Below are positions 28,911-36,602 of a DNA stretch of 64,000 bases, piece after piece. The DNA is taken from contig NZ_QMEY01000004.1 in the NCBI RefSeq assembly GCF_003315795.1, positions 124,001 through 188,000 on the forward strand, in the 5' to 3' direction. The stretch comes from Spongiactinospora rosea (GTDB lineage: Bacteria > Actinomycetota > Actinomycetes > Streptosporangiales > Streptosporangiaceae). A program made the translations under genes and the position numbers. The first letter of the stretch is position 1, and each line of letters starts with the position of its first letter. The notes under the pieces are model-generated. The model saw only the letters and a list, made by a program, of their open reading frames with translations. It was not told the DNA's origin and did no database searches.

Positions 28911-30158
28911 CTACAGGCCCGGGGTCGGGAAGCGGCCGGTCAGCTCGGTGACCTCGTTCCTGACCCGGGTGATGACCGCCTCGGCGTCGCCCTTGGCGAG
29001 CGCCCCGACGACCTCGTCCATCCACGCGCCGATCTGCCGCATCTCGGCCTCGCCCATGCCCCGCGAGGTCACCGAGGGGGTGCCGATGCGGATGCCGGAG
29101 GGGTCGAACGGCTTGCGCGGGTCGAACGGGACCGTGTTGTAGTTGGTCTCCAGACCGGCCCGGTCGAGCGCCTGGGCGGCGGGCTTGCCCGCCACACCCT
29201 TGGAGGTGAGGTCGATCAGGATGAGGTGGTTGTCGGTGCCGCCGGACACCAGGTCGAACCCGCGCGCCAGCAGCTCCTCGGCGAGGGCCTTGGCGTTGGC
29301 GACCACCTGGTGGGCGTAGGTGGAGAAGCCGGGCTGGGCCGCCTCGTGCAGCGCCACCGCGATGGCGGCGGTGGTGTGGTTGTGCGGGCCGCCCTGCAGG
29401 CCGGGGAAGACGGCCTTGTTGAGCGCGGTCGCGTGCTCGTCGGCCGACGCCATCAGCATCGCGCCGCGCGGGCCGCGCAGCGTCTTGTGGGTGGTGGTGG
29501 AGATGACATCGGCGTGCCCGACCGGGGTCGGGTGCGCGCCGCCCGCCACCAGGCCGGCGATGTGCGCGATGTCGGCGGCCAGCACCGCGCCGGCCTCCTT
29601 GGCGATCGAGGCGAACGCCGGGAAGTCGATCTGGCGCGGGATCGCGGTGCCGCCGCAGAAGATCAGCTTGGGCCGGTGTTCCAGGGCGAGCGCCCGGACC
29701 TCGTCCATGTCGATGCGGCCGGTGTCCTGGCGCACGCCGTACCGGACCGGGTTGAACCACTTGCCGGTCGCCGAAACCGACCAGCCGTGGGTCAGGTGGC
29801 CGCCGAACGGCAGGCCCATGCCCAGCACCGTGTCACCCGGCTGGAGGAACGCCAGGTAGATGGCGAGGTTGGCGGGCGAGCCGGAGTAGGGCTGGACGTT
29901 GGCGTGCGCGACGCCGAACAGCGACTTGGCCCGCTCGATGGCCACGGTCTCGATCTGGTCGATGACCTGCTGGCCCTCGTAGTAGCGTCGGCCGGCGTAG
30001 CCCTCGGAGTACTTGTTGGTGAGGACCGTGCCGGTGGCCTCGAGCACCGCCTTGGAGACGTAGTTCTCCGACGGGATGAGCTTGACGGTGCCTGCCTGGC
30101 GGCGTTCTTCGGCCCCGATCAGCTCGGCGATCTGCGGATCGACCTGGGCGAGACTCAT
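28911..30158 (-). CDS. glyA: Serine hydroxymethyltransferase
   Basis: A 415-residue PLP enzyme that interconverts serine and glycine with tetrahydrofolate, the main source of one-carbon units. The Schiff-base lysine is in STTTHKTLRGPRG and the N-terminal LIPSENYVSKAVLEATGTVLTNKYSEGY is typical. The ATG at 30158 has AAGGAGGAG upstream; the frame continues open into the next gene but without support. A ZTP riboswitch occupies the leader, so synthesis should rise when ZTP/ZMP signals low 10-formyl-tetrahydrofolate. Confidence 0.98.
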   Translation of the reverse strand: MSLAQVDPQIAELIGAEERRQAGTVKLIPSENYVSKAVLEATGTVLTNKYSEGYAGRRYYEGQQVIDQIETVAIERAKSLFGVAHANVQPYSGSPANLAIYLAFLQPGDTVLGMGLPFGGHLTHGWSVSATGKWFNPVRYGVRQDTGRIDMDEVRALALEHRPKLIFCGGTAIPRQIDFPAFASIAKEAGAVLAADIAHIAGLVAGGAHPTPVGHADVISTTTHKTLRGPRGAMLMASADEHATALNKAVFPGLQGGPHNHTTAAIAVALHEAAQPGFSTYAHQVVANAKALAEELLARGFDLVSGGTDNHLILIDLTSKGVAGKPAAQALDRAGLETNYNTVPFDPRKPFDPSGIRIGTPSVTSRGMGEAEMRQIGAWMDEVVGALAKGDAEAVITRVRNEVTELTGRFPTPGL

Positions 30159-30187
30159 TGCTCCTCCTTGAGTTGAGATCCCGCGAA

Positions 30188-30262
30188 GACCCAGGCGCAC
30201 GGCCTCCGCCCCAAACGCTCCCCGGTGGTTTGTCCCCACCCCTGACGCGCCAGTCGCGACGC
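30188..30262 (-). ncRNA. ZTP riboswitch (pfl motif) controlling glyA
   Basis: On the minus strand the leader contains in order the three conserved blocks of the pfl/ZTP aptamer: TCGCGACTGGCG (near 30261-30250), CCACCGGGGAGCG (near 30228-30216) and GCCGTGCGCCTGGG (30203-30190). ZTP/ZMP riboswitches are known to control folate and purine genes including glyA. About 30 nt separate the aptamer from the start codon, room for ribosome-site masking rather than a long terminator. A TATCGT -10 element at 30269-30274 puts the transcript start at the edge of the aptamer. Confidence 0.9.
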
Positions 30263-30322
30263 TTTTAGACGATAGCGGATGTGGCCGGTCCGGGCCCTGG
30301 CTCGGGCCGGACGCCGGGGTGG

Positions 30323-31342
30323 TCAGCGTGCCGTACGACCGGTCCGGGCCGCGCCCGCGACCGGCCACAGCCGGTCCACCTCGGCGTTGAGCGTCGCCCC
30401 GATCAGCACCGCCAGTGCGGTGATGTAGAGCCACAGCAGCACCGCGATGGGCGCGGCCAGCGAGCCGTACACCGAAAGCGGGGTGAACCAGGCGGCCAGC
30501 ACGGCGCGCAGCACGGCGGCGCAGAGGATCCAGATGACCAGCGCGAGCATCGCGCCGGGCACCTCCCGCCACCACCGCGTCCGCACCGGCACGCTGACGT
30601 GGTACAGGACGGTGAGGAACAGCACCGACCCGGCGACCAGGACCGGCCAGTAGATCACGTCCACCACGACGGCGTAGGGCGCGGGCAGGACGTCGACCAG
30701 CAGGGTCGGGCCCACCACCAGCACCGGCATCACGATGAGCGCGATGAGCAGCGCCACGATGTACAGGCCGAAGGACATGATCCGGGTCCGGATGATGCCG
30801 CGCTCCTCGCCGAGGCCGTAGGCGACCGAGATGAGGTCCACGTAGACGAACAGCGCCCGCGAACCCGACCACAATGACAGCAGGAAGCCCAGGGAGATCA
30901 GCGGGACCTGGCCGCCGCCGAGCACGTCGTCCAGCAGCGGGGTCACCACCCGGTCCACCGCGTTGTCGGTGAACAGGACGTGCGCCTGCTCCTCGATGTT
31001 CCTGCGCACGTCCTGGACGACCTCGGCCCCGAGGAACCTGCTCAGGTGCGCCAGGATGCCGATGAGCCCGAGCACGAACGGCGGCAGCGACAGCAGCGCG
31101 AAGAACGCCGCCTCTCCCGCGAGGCCGGTCACCCGGTAGGCGACGCCCGCCATGGTGGTGGCGCGCACCACGGCCCAGGTGCGGGTGCCCGCGATCCGGC
31201 GGAGCTCGCCCCGGGCGTGATCAAGGGCCATCCGGGGCACGCGCCGGATCAGGCGCGCCCGGCGTGCCAGGCTACGCGTTTTGTCGCGTTTGCCGCCTCG
31301 CGCGCCCTTTGCCCCCTGCGAGGAGGCGTCGGTTGACGTCAT
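30323..31342 (-). CDS. YihY/BrkB-family membrane protein
   Basis: A 339-residue inner-membrane protein with a basic N-terminal segment and about six hydrophobic helices; YRVTGLAGEAAFFALLSLPPFVLGLIG and PLSVYGSLAAPIAVLLWLYITALAVLIGATLNAE match the family core. Members were once called ribonuclease BN, which is wrong for them; the true function is unknown. The ATG at 31342 is used; a TTG nine bases upstream is possible. The C-terminus faces the glyA leader. Confidence 0.87.
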   Translation of the reverse strand: MTSTDASSQGAKGARGGKRDKTRSLARRARLIRRVPRMALDHARGELRRIAGTRTWAVVRATTMAGVAYRVTGLAGEAAFFALLSLPPFVLGLIGILAHLSRFLGAEVVQDVRRNIEEQAHVLFTDNAVDRVVTPLLDDVLGGGQVPLISLGFLLSLWSGSRALFVYVDLISVAYGLGEERGIIRTRIMSFGLYIVALLIALIVMPVLVVGPTLLVDVLPAPYAVVVDVIYWPVLVAGSVLFLTVLYHVSVPVRTRWWREVPGAMLALVIWILCAAVLRAVLAAWFTPLSVYGSLAAPIAVLLWLYITALAVLIGATLNAEVDRLWPVAGAARTGRTAR

Positions 31343-31429
31343 GGCACCCAACGGTCACGGCTGCGGGCGATTCAGCCCGCCGATAACGAACGTTTCGCAG
31401 ACTACCCGGGCGCGCACCCGGCTAACGAG

Positions 31430-31825
31430 TCATCGGGGCAGGTAATACGGGTCGTCCACGGACACGATCCGGGCGCCGAGGGGGAGCAGGGAGATCGGGA
31501 TCATCTTGAGGTTGGCGATCCCCAGCGGGATGCCGATGATCGAGATGAACAGCGGGACGGCGGTCACCACATGCCCGATGGCCAGCCAGATCCCGCCGAA
31601 GATCAGCCAGATCACGTTGGCGATCGTGGTCAGGCAGCCCGCGGAGGGATTTCGCTGGACGGTGCGCCCGAACGGCCACAGCGCGTACGCCGCGATCCTG
31701 AACGAGGCGATCCCGAACGGGATGGTGATGATCAGAATGCAGCAGATGATGCCCGCCAGGACGTAACCGGCGGCCAGCCATACCCCGGCGAAGATCAGCC
31801 AGATCACGTTCAGAAGGGTGCGCAT
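31430..31825 (-). CDS. YccF-domain membrane protein with two repeated domains
   Basis: A 131-residue protein consisting of two YccF domains: residues ~5-55 (NVIWLIFAGVWLAAGY...IPFGIASFRIAAYALWPFG) and ~70-120 (NVIWLIFGGIWLAIGH...IPLGIANLKMIPISLLPLG). Each has two hydrophobic helices. Function is not known. The ATG start at 31825 has a weak ribosome site. Confidence 0.87.
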   Translation of the reverse strand: MRTLLNVIWLIFAGVWLAAGYVLAGIICCILIITIPFGIASFRIAAYALWPFGRTVQRNPSAGCLTTIANVIWLIFGGIWLAIGHVVTAVPLFISIIGIPLGIANLKMIPISLLPLGARIVSVDDPYYLPR

Positions 31826-31887
31826 GATCTGATACTGCCCCCTCCGCCCGATGGGGACGCGGCGCACGGGCGGGAAATAATGAGGAT

Positions 31888-32010
31888 GTGATCTGCCAGA
31901 AGTGCAAGGAACGCCGGCACGACGAGTGCCGGGGCGGCTCCTGGTGCGACTGCCAGCACCAGCCGCCCCGCCCGCCGGAGCCGCCGGTCGGCTGGCGCCG
32001 CCAGGGCTGA
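31888..32010 (+). CDS. 40-residue cysteine-rich small protein
   Basis: A GTG start preceded by TGAGGA encodes 40 residues that begin with CQKCKERRHDEC, continue to WCDCQH and end in a proline-rich tail (PPRPPEPPVGW). Five Cys and two His in the first 25 residues suggest a single small zinc knuckle. Third positions are strongly G/C as in real genes. It is divergent from the YccF gene. I recognise no named family. Confidence 0.65.
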   Translation: MICQKCKERRHDECRGGSWCDCQHQPPRPPEPPVGWRRQG

Positions 32011-32088
32011 CCTGCCCGATATCCCGATTTGGGGCCCGTACCCGAAGCGTCCCGATCCGGACATCCATCCCAAAGTGTGGACCCGACA

Positions 32089-32117
32089 TTGGACATCCGT
32101 GATGTGGAAGGTATCGT
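32089..32117 (+). promoter_or_regulatory. Promoter of the sulfite reductase operon
   Basis: TTGGAC (32089-32094) and TATCGT (32112-32117) are 17 bp apart. Transcription would begin seven to eight bases on, at or next to the ATG of the leader peptide (32125), so the mRNA is probably leaderless. Confidence 0.65.
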
Positions 32118-32124
32118 TTGGGAC

Positions 32125-32208
32125 ATGCCAGCGGATCCGCTTCTCGTCGTGCGACGCCACGTCGACTTCCTGCGTGTCCGCAGCGCGATCTGTATCGACG
32201 CCCGCTGA
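32125..32208 (+). CDS. Cysteine-type leader peptide of the sulfur operon
   Basis: A 27-residue ORF containing RRHVDFLRVRSAIC, which matches the actinobacterial leader-peptide pattern RRHVDLLRV...C found before sulfur-assimilation genes. In mycobacteria such Cys-containing upstream ORFs mediate cysteine-responsive attenuation. The ATG lies where transcription should start, so translation is likely leaderless. The 158-bp stretch from its stop to the sulfite reductase start has no other gene and would carry the attenuator. Confidence 0.82.
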   Translation: MPADPLLVVRRHVDFLRVRSAICIDAR

Positions 32209-32324
32209 CCCTGCCCAGTTCTGTTCTCTCACCTGGGCGCGTGGTCGGTCAGGCGTCGTTTCCATGAGACGGCCCCGGCACTCGACGGCGAGTCCCGGGC
32301 GGCAGACCTGAACCGCGCGTCCAC

Positions 32325-32348
32325 CGCCAGATCGTTCGCCAGATCGTT
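32325..32348. repeat. Duplicated 12-mer before the sulfite reductase gene
   Basis: CGCCAGATCGTT occurs twice head to tail (32325-32336 and 32337-32348), ending 18 bp before the start codon and just 5' of the AAAGGA ribosome site. It could help form a leader RNA structure or be a simple duplication. Confidence 0.7.
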
Positions 32349-32366
32349 GACGCAAAGGACCGCGCC

Positions 32367-34049
32367 ATGACAACCCCGGCCAGGCCGGCGAACCGCCACC
32401 ACAAGCGCCCTCGTGGCGAAGGCCAATGGGCCCTCGGTTTTCGCGAGCCGCTCAACAAGAACGAAGAGAACAAGAAGAACGACGACGGGCTGAACGTCCG
32501 CCAGAGGATCATCGACATCTACTCCAAGCGGGGCTTCGACTCCATCGACCCCGCCGACCTGCGCGGCAGGTTCCGCTGGTTCGGCCTCTACACCCAGCGC
32601 AAGCCCGGCATCGACGGCGGCAAGACCGCCATCCTGGAGCCGGAGGAGCTCGATGACCGCTACTTCATGCTGCGGGTCCGCATCGACGGCGGCCAGCTCA
32701 GCCTGGAGCAGCTGCGGGTGATCGCCGACATCTCCAACGACTACGCGCGCGGCACCGCCGACATCACCGACCGGCAGAACGTCCAGTTCCACTGGATCGA
32801 GATCGAGTCCGTCCCGGACATCTGGGAGCGTCTGGAGTCGGTCGGGCTGTCCACCACCGAGGCGTGCGGCGACACCCCTCGGGTGATCATCGGCTGTCCG
32901 GTGGCCGGCATCGACGCCGAGGAGACCATCGACGGCCGCGACCAGATCCGCGACATCTACGACCGGTACATCGGCGACCAGGCGTTCTCCAACCTGCCGC
33001 GTAAGTTCAAGACCGCGATCAGCGGCTGCGCGGCGCACTGCACGGTCCACGAGATCAACGACATCGCGTTCGTCGGCGTCGAGCTGGCCGACGGCACCAA
33101 GGGCTTCGACGTGTGGGTGGGCGGCGGCCTGTCCACCAACCCGATGCTGGGCAAGCGGCTCGGCGCGTTCGTCTCGCCCGAGCGGGTGCACGAGGTGTGG
33201 GCCGGGGTCGCGAGCGTCTTCCGCGACTACGGCTACCGCAGGCTGCGGCACCGCGCCCGGATCAAGTTCCTGGTGCACGACTGGGGCGCGGAGAAGTTCC
33301 GGGAGGTCCTGGAGAAGGAATACCTCGGCTACGCGCTTCCCGACGGGCCCTCCCCCGAGCTGCCGCGCGGCGGACGCCGTGACCACGTCGGCGTCTTCCC
33401 GCAGCACGACGGCAACTTCTACGTCGGCTTCGCGCCCCGGGTGGGCCGGGTCAGCGGCGACCAGCTCCACCTGATCGCCGACATCGCCGAACGGCACGGC
33501 TCGCGCAGGGTCGCCGCCACCGTCGAGCAGAAGATGGTCATCCTCGACGTCGCGCCCGACCAGGTGAAGTCCATGGTGGCCGAGCTTGAGGCCGCAGACC
33601 TCCAGGTCAACCCCTCCACGTTCCGCCGCCAGACGATGGCCTGCACCGGCATCGAGTACTGCAAGCTGGCCATCATCGAGACCAAGGCCAGCGCCTCGCG
33701 CCTGATCGACGAGCTGGAGGCGCGGCTGCCCGACTTCACCGACCCGCTGACCATCAACGTCAACGGCTGCCCCAACTCCTGCGCCCGCATCCAGGTCGCC
33801 GACATCGGCCTCAAGGGACAGCTGGTGGTCGACGGCGACGGCAACCAGGTGGAGGGCTACCAGATCCACCTCGGCGGGTCGATCGGGGTCAACCCGGGCT
33901 TCGGCCGCAAGGTGCGCGGCCTGAAGGCCACCGCCGCCGACCTGCCCGACTACATCGAGCGGGTGGCCCGCAACTTCGACTCCCAGAAGAAGGAAGGCGA
34001 GACCTTCGCCGAGTGGGTCCAGCGTGCGGAGGAGGCGGATCTCAAGTGA
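32367..34049 (+). CDS. Ferredoxin-dependent sulfite (or nitrite) reductase
   Basis: A 560-residue siroheme/[4Fe-4S] reductase. The cluster-siroheme cysteines are in TMACTGIEYCKL and NVNGCPNSCAR near the C-terminus, and the duplicated ferrite-like halves are evident. The clustered APS/PAPS reductase and sirohydrochlorin chelatase favour sulfite as substrate (SirA-like, sulfite to sulfide) over nitrite, though the family is called NirA in some genomes. The ATG at 32367 has AAAGGA seven bases upstream. First enzyme of a coupled four-gene operon. Confidence 0.93.
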   Translation: MTTPARPANRHHKRPRGEGQWALGFREPLNKNEENKKNDDGLNVRQRIIDIYSKRGFDSIDPADLRGRFRWFGLYTQRKPGIDGGKTAILEPEELDDRYFMLRVRIDGGQLSLEQLRVIADISNDYARGTADITDRQNVQFHWIEIESVPDIWERLESVGLSTTEACGDTPRVIIGCPVAGIDAEETIDGRDQIRDIYDRYIGDQAFSNLPRKFKTAISGCAAHCTVHEINDIAFVGVELADGTKGFDVWVGGGLSTNPMLGKRLGAFVSPERVHEVWAGVASVFRDYGYRRLRHRARIKFLVHDWGAEKFREVLEKEYLGYALPDGPSPELPRGGRRDHVGVFPQHDGNFYVGFAPRVGRVSGDQLHLIADIAERHGSRRVAATVEQKMVILDVAPDQVKSMVAELEAADLQVNPSTFRRQTMACTGIEYCKLAIIETKASASRLIDELEARLPDFTDPLTINVNGCPNSCARIQVADIGLKGQLVVDGDGNQVEGYQIHLGGSIGVNPGFGRKVRGLKATAADLPDYIERVARNFDSQKKEGETFAEWVQRAEEADLK

Positions 34050-34195
34050 CCGAGCGCGCCGTCCCCTTCCACTGCCCCTACTGCGGTGAGGAGGACCTGG
34101 AGCCGTACGAGGGCGATGGGGGCTGGTTCTGCAGGTCCTGCGTGCGGGCGTTCAAGCTGAAGTTCCTCGGGATCGGAGTGGTGAACAGCCAATGA
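34046..34195 (+). CDS. Small zinc-ribbon protein between sulfite reductase and CysH
   Basis: A 49-residue protein with two CxxC knuckles (CPYCGEEDLEPYEG and FCRSC) forming a zinc ribbon. Its GTG overlaps the sulfite reductase stop and its own stop overlaps the cysH start, so translation is coupled on both sides. Similar small proteins accompany sulfite reductase in other actinomycetes, as far as I recall, but a function has not been described to my knowledge. Confidence 0.8.
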   Translation: MTERAVPFHCPYCGEEDLEPYEGDGGWFCRSCVRAFKLKFLGIGVVNSQ

Positions 34196-34920
34196 GCGTT
34201 GTGGAGATAGAGATCGGCCTACGAGAGCAGCGCAACACCCTCGACCTGCAGGACATCGTCGAGTCGGCCGCCGAGTTCCTGGAGGGCGCGTCCGCCCGGG
34301 AGATCATCCGCTGGGCGGCGGCGACCTTCGGCGACCGCCTGTGCCTGACCTCCTCGATGAGCGACGCGCTGCTGATCGACCTGGTCAGCCGGGTGAAGCC
34401 GGGCATCGACGTGCTCTTCATCGACACCGGCTACCACTTCGCCGAGACCATCGGCACGCGCGACGCCGTGCAGCAGGTGTACGACGTCAACCTGATCAAC
34501 ATCCAGCCCTCGCGCACGGTGGAGGAGCAGGAGCGCGACCTCGGGCCCCGGCTGTTCGGCCGCAACCCCGACCTGTGCTGCTTCCTGCGCAAGGTGGAGC
34601 CGCTGAACCGCGCGCTGGAGCCGTACCACGCCTGGATCTCCGGCATCCGCCGCGACGAGGCCGTCACCCGCACCGACACCAAGGTCGTCGAGTGGGACGC
34701 CAAGCGGCAGATGGTCAAGGTCAACCCGATCGCCGCCTGGTCGCAGGAGGACGTGGACAACTACATCTCCGACAACGGCGTGCTGATCAACCCGCTGCAC
34801 TACGACAACTACCCGTCCATCGGCTGCGCGCCCTGCACCCGCCAGGTCCTCGACGGGGACGATCCGCGCAGCGGCCGGTGGTCCGGGATGGGCAAGACCG
34901 AATGCGGCATCCACCTTTGA
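34192..34920 (+). CDS. cysH: Phosphoadenylyl/adenylyl-sulfate reductase
   Basis: A 242-residue reductase that makes sulfite from activated sulfate with thioredoxin as donor. The double-Cys signature C129-C130 (DLCCFLRKVEPL) and C212-x2-C215 (CAPC) mark the [4Fe-4S] type that prefers APS over PAPS; the redox cysteine is in the C-terminal ECGIHL. The ATG overlaps the preceding stop (ATGA). ATP sulfurylase genes (cysDN) are not adjacent, unlike many related operons. Confidence 0.95.
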   Translation: MSVVEIEIGLREQRNTLDLQDIVESAAEFLEGASAREIIRWAAATFGDRLCLTSSMSDALLIDLVSRVKPGIDVLFIDTGYHFAETIGTRDAVQQVYDVNLINIQPSRTVEEQERDLGPRLFGRNPDLCCFLRKVEPLNRALEPYHAWISGIRRDEAVTRTDTKVVEWDAKRQMVKVNPIAAWSQEDVDNYISDNGVLINPLHYDNYPSIGCAPCTRQVLDGDDPRSGRWSGMGKTECGIHL

Positions 34921-35741
34921 CCCGGCCCCTGGCCGGGCCGGGGCTCGCCGAGTCCCCTGAGTTCTCCGGGTTCACGGGGTCCCTGGCCGGGCCTGGTCCC
35001 GGCGCGCGCAGGGTTCCGCTGGTCGCGGTCGCGCACGGCTCGCGCGACCCGCGCGCCGCCGAGACCGTGGAGGAACTGCTCGACCTCGTGCGCCAGGCGC
35101 GTCCCGGCCTGCCGGTCCGCTCGGCCTATCTCGACCACGCCGCGCCGACCCTCGGCCAGGCCCTCCGCGGCCTGTCCGAGGCGGTCGTGCTGCCCCTGCT
35201 GCTCACCGAGGCATACCACAGCGGGGTCGACATCCCGGCCGTCCTGGCCACCGCCACGGCCCACGACCCCGGCCTGCGCGTCCACCGGGCCACCACCCTG
35301 GGCCCGCACCCGCTGCTGGTCGCCACGCTGGAACACCGCCTCGCCGAGGCGGGCGTCCCGCTGGGCGACCCGGACACGGCCGTCGTGCTGGTCTCCGCAG
35401 GTTCCAGCGACCCCCGCGCCAACGCCGTCGTGGCGGGCATCGCCGGAGACTGGCGGCGCTCCCGCCCATGGTGGTCGGTCGCCCCGGCGTACGCCTCGGC
35501 AGGCTCGCCCACCCCGGCCGAGGCCGTGGCCCGGCTGCTCCGCTCCGGCGCGCCGCGCGTCGTGGTGGCCCCCTACCTGCTGGCCCCCGGCTACTTCGCC
35601 GACAAGATCCGCAGGGACACCCTGGCGGCGGGCGCGCACACCGTCGCGGCCGTCCTCGGCCCCTCCCCCGAACTCGCCTCCCTCGTCCTGCGCCGGCACG
35701 CCGAGGCGCTGATCGCCTCGGACCTCACCGCGGGCGCGTAG
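34917..35741 (+). CDS. Sirohydrochlorin ferrochelatase/cobaltochelatase, CbiX-like
   Basis: A 274-residue class II chelatase that inserts metal into sirohydrochlorin to yield siroheme, the cofactor of the reductase encoded upstream. Two CbiX half-domains are visible, with the metal-site His in LVAVAHGSRDPRA and a second in LPLLLTEAYHSGVDIP. The TTG start overlaps the cysH stop (TTGA); the first ~35 residues are low-complexity, so a later start is possible. Last gene of the operon. Confidence 0.9.
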   Translation: MTRPLAGPGLAESPEFSGFTGSLAGPGPGARRVPLVAVAHGSRDPRAAETVEELLDLVRQARPGLPVRSAYLDHAAPTLGQALRGLSEAVVLPLLLTEAYHSGVDIPAVLATATAHDPGLRVHRATTLGPHPLLVATLEHRLAEAGVPLGDPDTAVVLVSAGSSDPRANAVVAGIAGDWRRSRPWWSVAPAYASAGSPTPAEAVARLLRSGAPRVVVAPYLLAPGYFADKIRRDTLAAGAHTVAAVLGPSPELASLVLRRHAEALIASDLTAGA

Positions 35742-35742
35742 G

Positions 35743-36564
35743 TCACCCTTCGCGACCGGCGAGGCGGGCGAGGCCGAGGGTCACCAGGGCCGCGATCTCG
35801 CCCGGCCGCCGGGTCGTGGCGAGGGTCAGGTTCTCGGCGTCCGACAGGCCGTTGCGCGGCGCCTCCGGGGCGAGGGCGCGCAGGCGGTCGAGCCCGGCGG
35901 TGAGCCGCGGGGCTGCGGGGTCATCGGGGTGCCCGCCGCCCATGCCGAGCGCGTGGGCGATGTCCGCCGTCACCCCGCCGAAACCGGCCGCCGGGTACAC
36001 CGGGGTGCCGCCGCCGACCGCCAGCAGGGCCTCCTCCAGCGGGCCGGGCAGCTCTCCCTGGAAGCCGTGCCGCCTGCCGCCGATCAGCACCCTGGCGTGC
36101 GTCCGGTCGTTCAGGTAGCGGCGCATGCCGGTCAGGGCGCGCCGCCGCAGGTCCGGGTCGGTCACCGGTTCGGCGTCCTCGGTACGCCCTGCGGCGGGAT
36201 CGACCTCGCGCCCGTCGGGGTCCAGGCACACCACGTCGCCGATCGGCCCCAGGCCGGCGCGCCGCCGCAGCTCGGAGAGCGCCAGGCGGCGATGCTCGGG
36301 CCAGGCCAGGCAGACCAGCAACGGCCGGGCCTCGTGCCCGTGGCGGGACAGCTCCGACACCAGGAAGGCGGTGTATCCGCCGGGGTCCAGGTGGCCGCCG
36401 TACGCGAGCCCGCCCCCGGAGGCCGTCACGGCGCGGGCCAGCTCGCCCAGCGCCGACCGCAGGTGCTCCTCTGCCAGGCCCAGCCGCTCAAGATCCGCGG
36501 ATCCGGAGACGGAGATCCCCACCCGGACCCCGCTGAGCGCGCCGGCGGGCAACGGCTCGGTCAT
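35743..36564 (-). CDS. SLOG-like (LOG/DprA-superfamily) protein
   Basis: A 273-residue protein whose first ~190 residues look like a SLOG Rossmann domain: VRVGISVSGSADLERLGL, then LAYGGHLDPGGYTAFLVSEL and LIGGRRHGFQGELPGPLEEALLAV, the nucleotide-site spacing of the LOG/DprA group. SLOG domains are predicted to sense or process nucleotides in bacterial conflict systems. It starts 38 bp after the stop of the two-TM gene with a GGGGGG-rich ribosome site, so both probably form one unit. The assignment is by eye and could be confused with a lysine decarboxylase-like family. Confidence 0.55.
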   Translation of the reverse strand: MTEPLPAGALSGVRVGISVSGSADLERLGLAEEHLRSALGELARAVTASGGGLAYGGHLDPGGYTAFLVSELSRHGHEARPLLVCLAWPEHRRLALSELRRRAGLGPIGDVVCLDPDGREVDPAAGRTEDAEPVTDPDLRRRALTGMRRYLNDRTHARVLIGGRRHGFQGELPGPLEEALLAVGGGTPVYPAAGFGGVTADIAHALGMGGGHPDDPAAPRLTAGLDRLRALAPEAPRNGLSDAENLTLATTRRPGEIAALVTLGLARLAGREG

Positions 36565-36602
36565 CTCAAACCCCCCAATTCACCGAAGGACCAGTCTTGC
36601 AT

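Noticed and set aside
28911..30872. Extended 653-codon glyA
   Set aside because: The extension covers the ZTP riboswitch and runs into the YihY gene; the ATG at 30158 with AAGGAGGAG is decisive.
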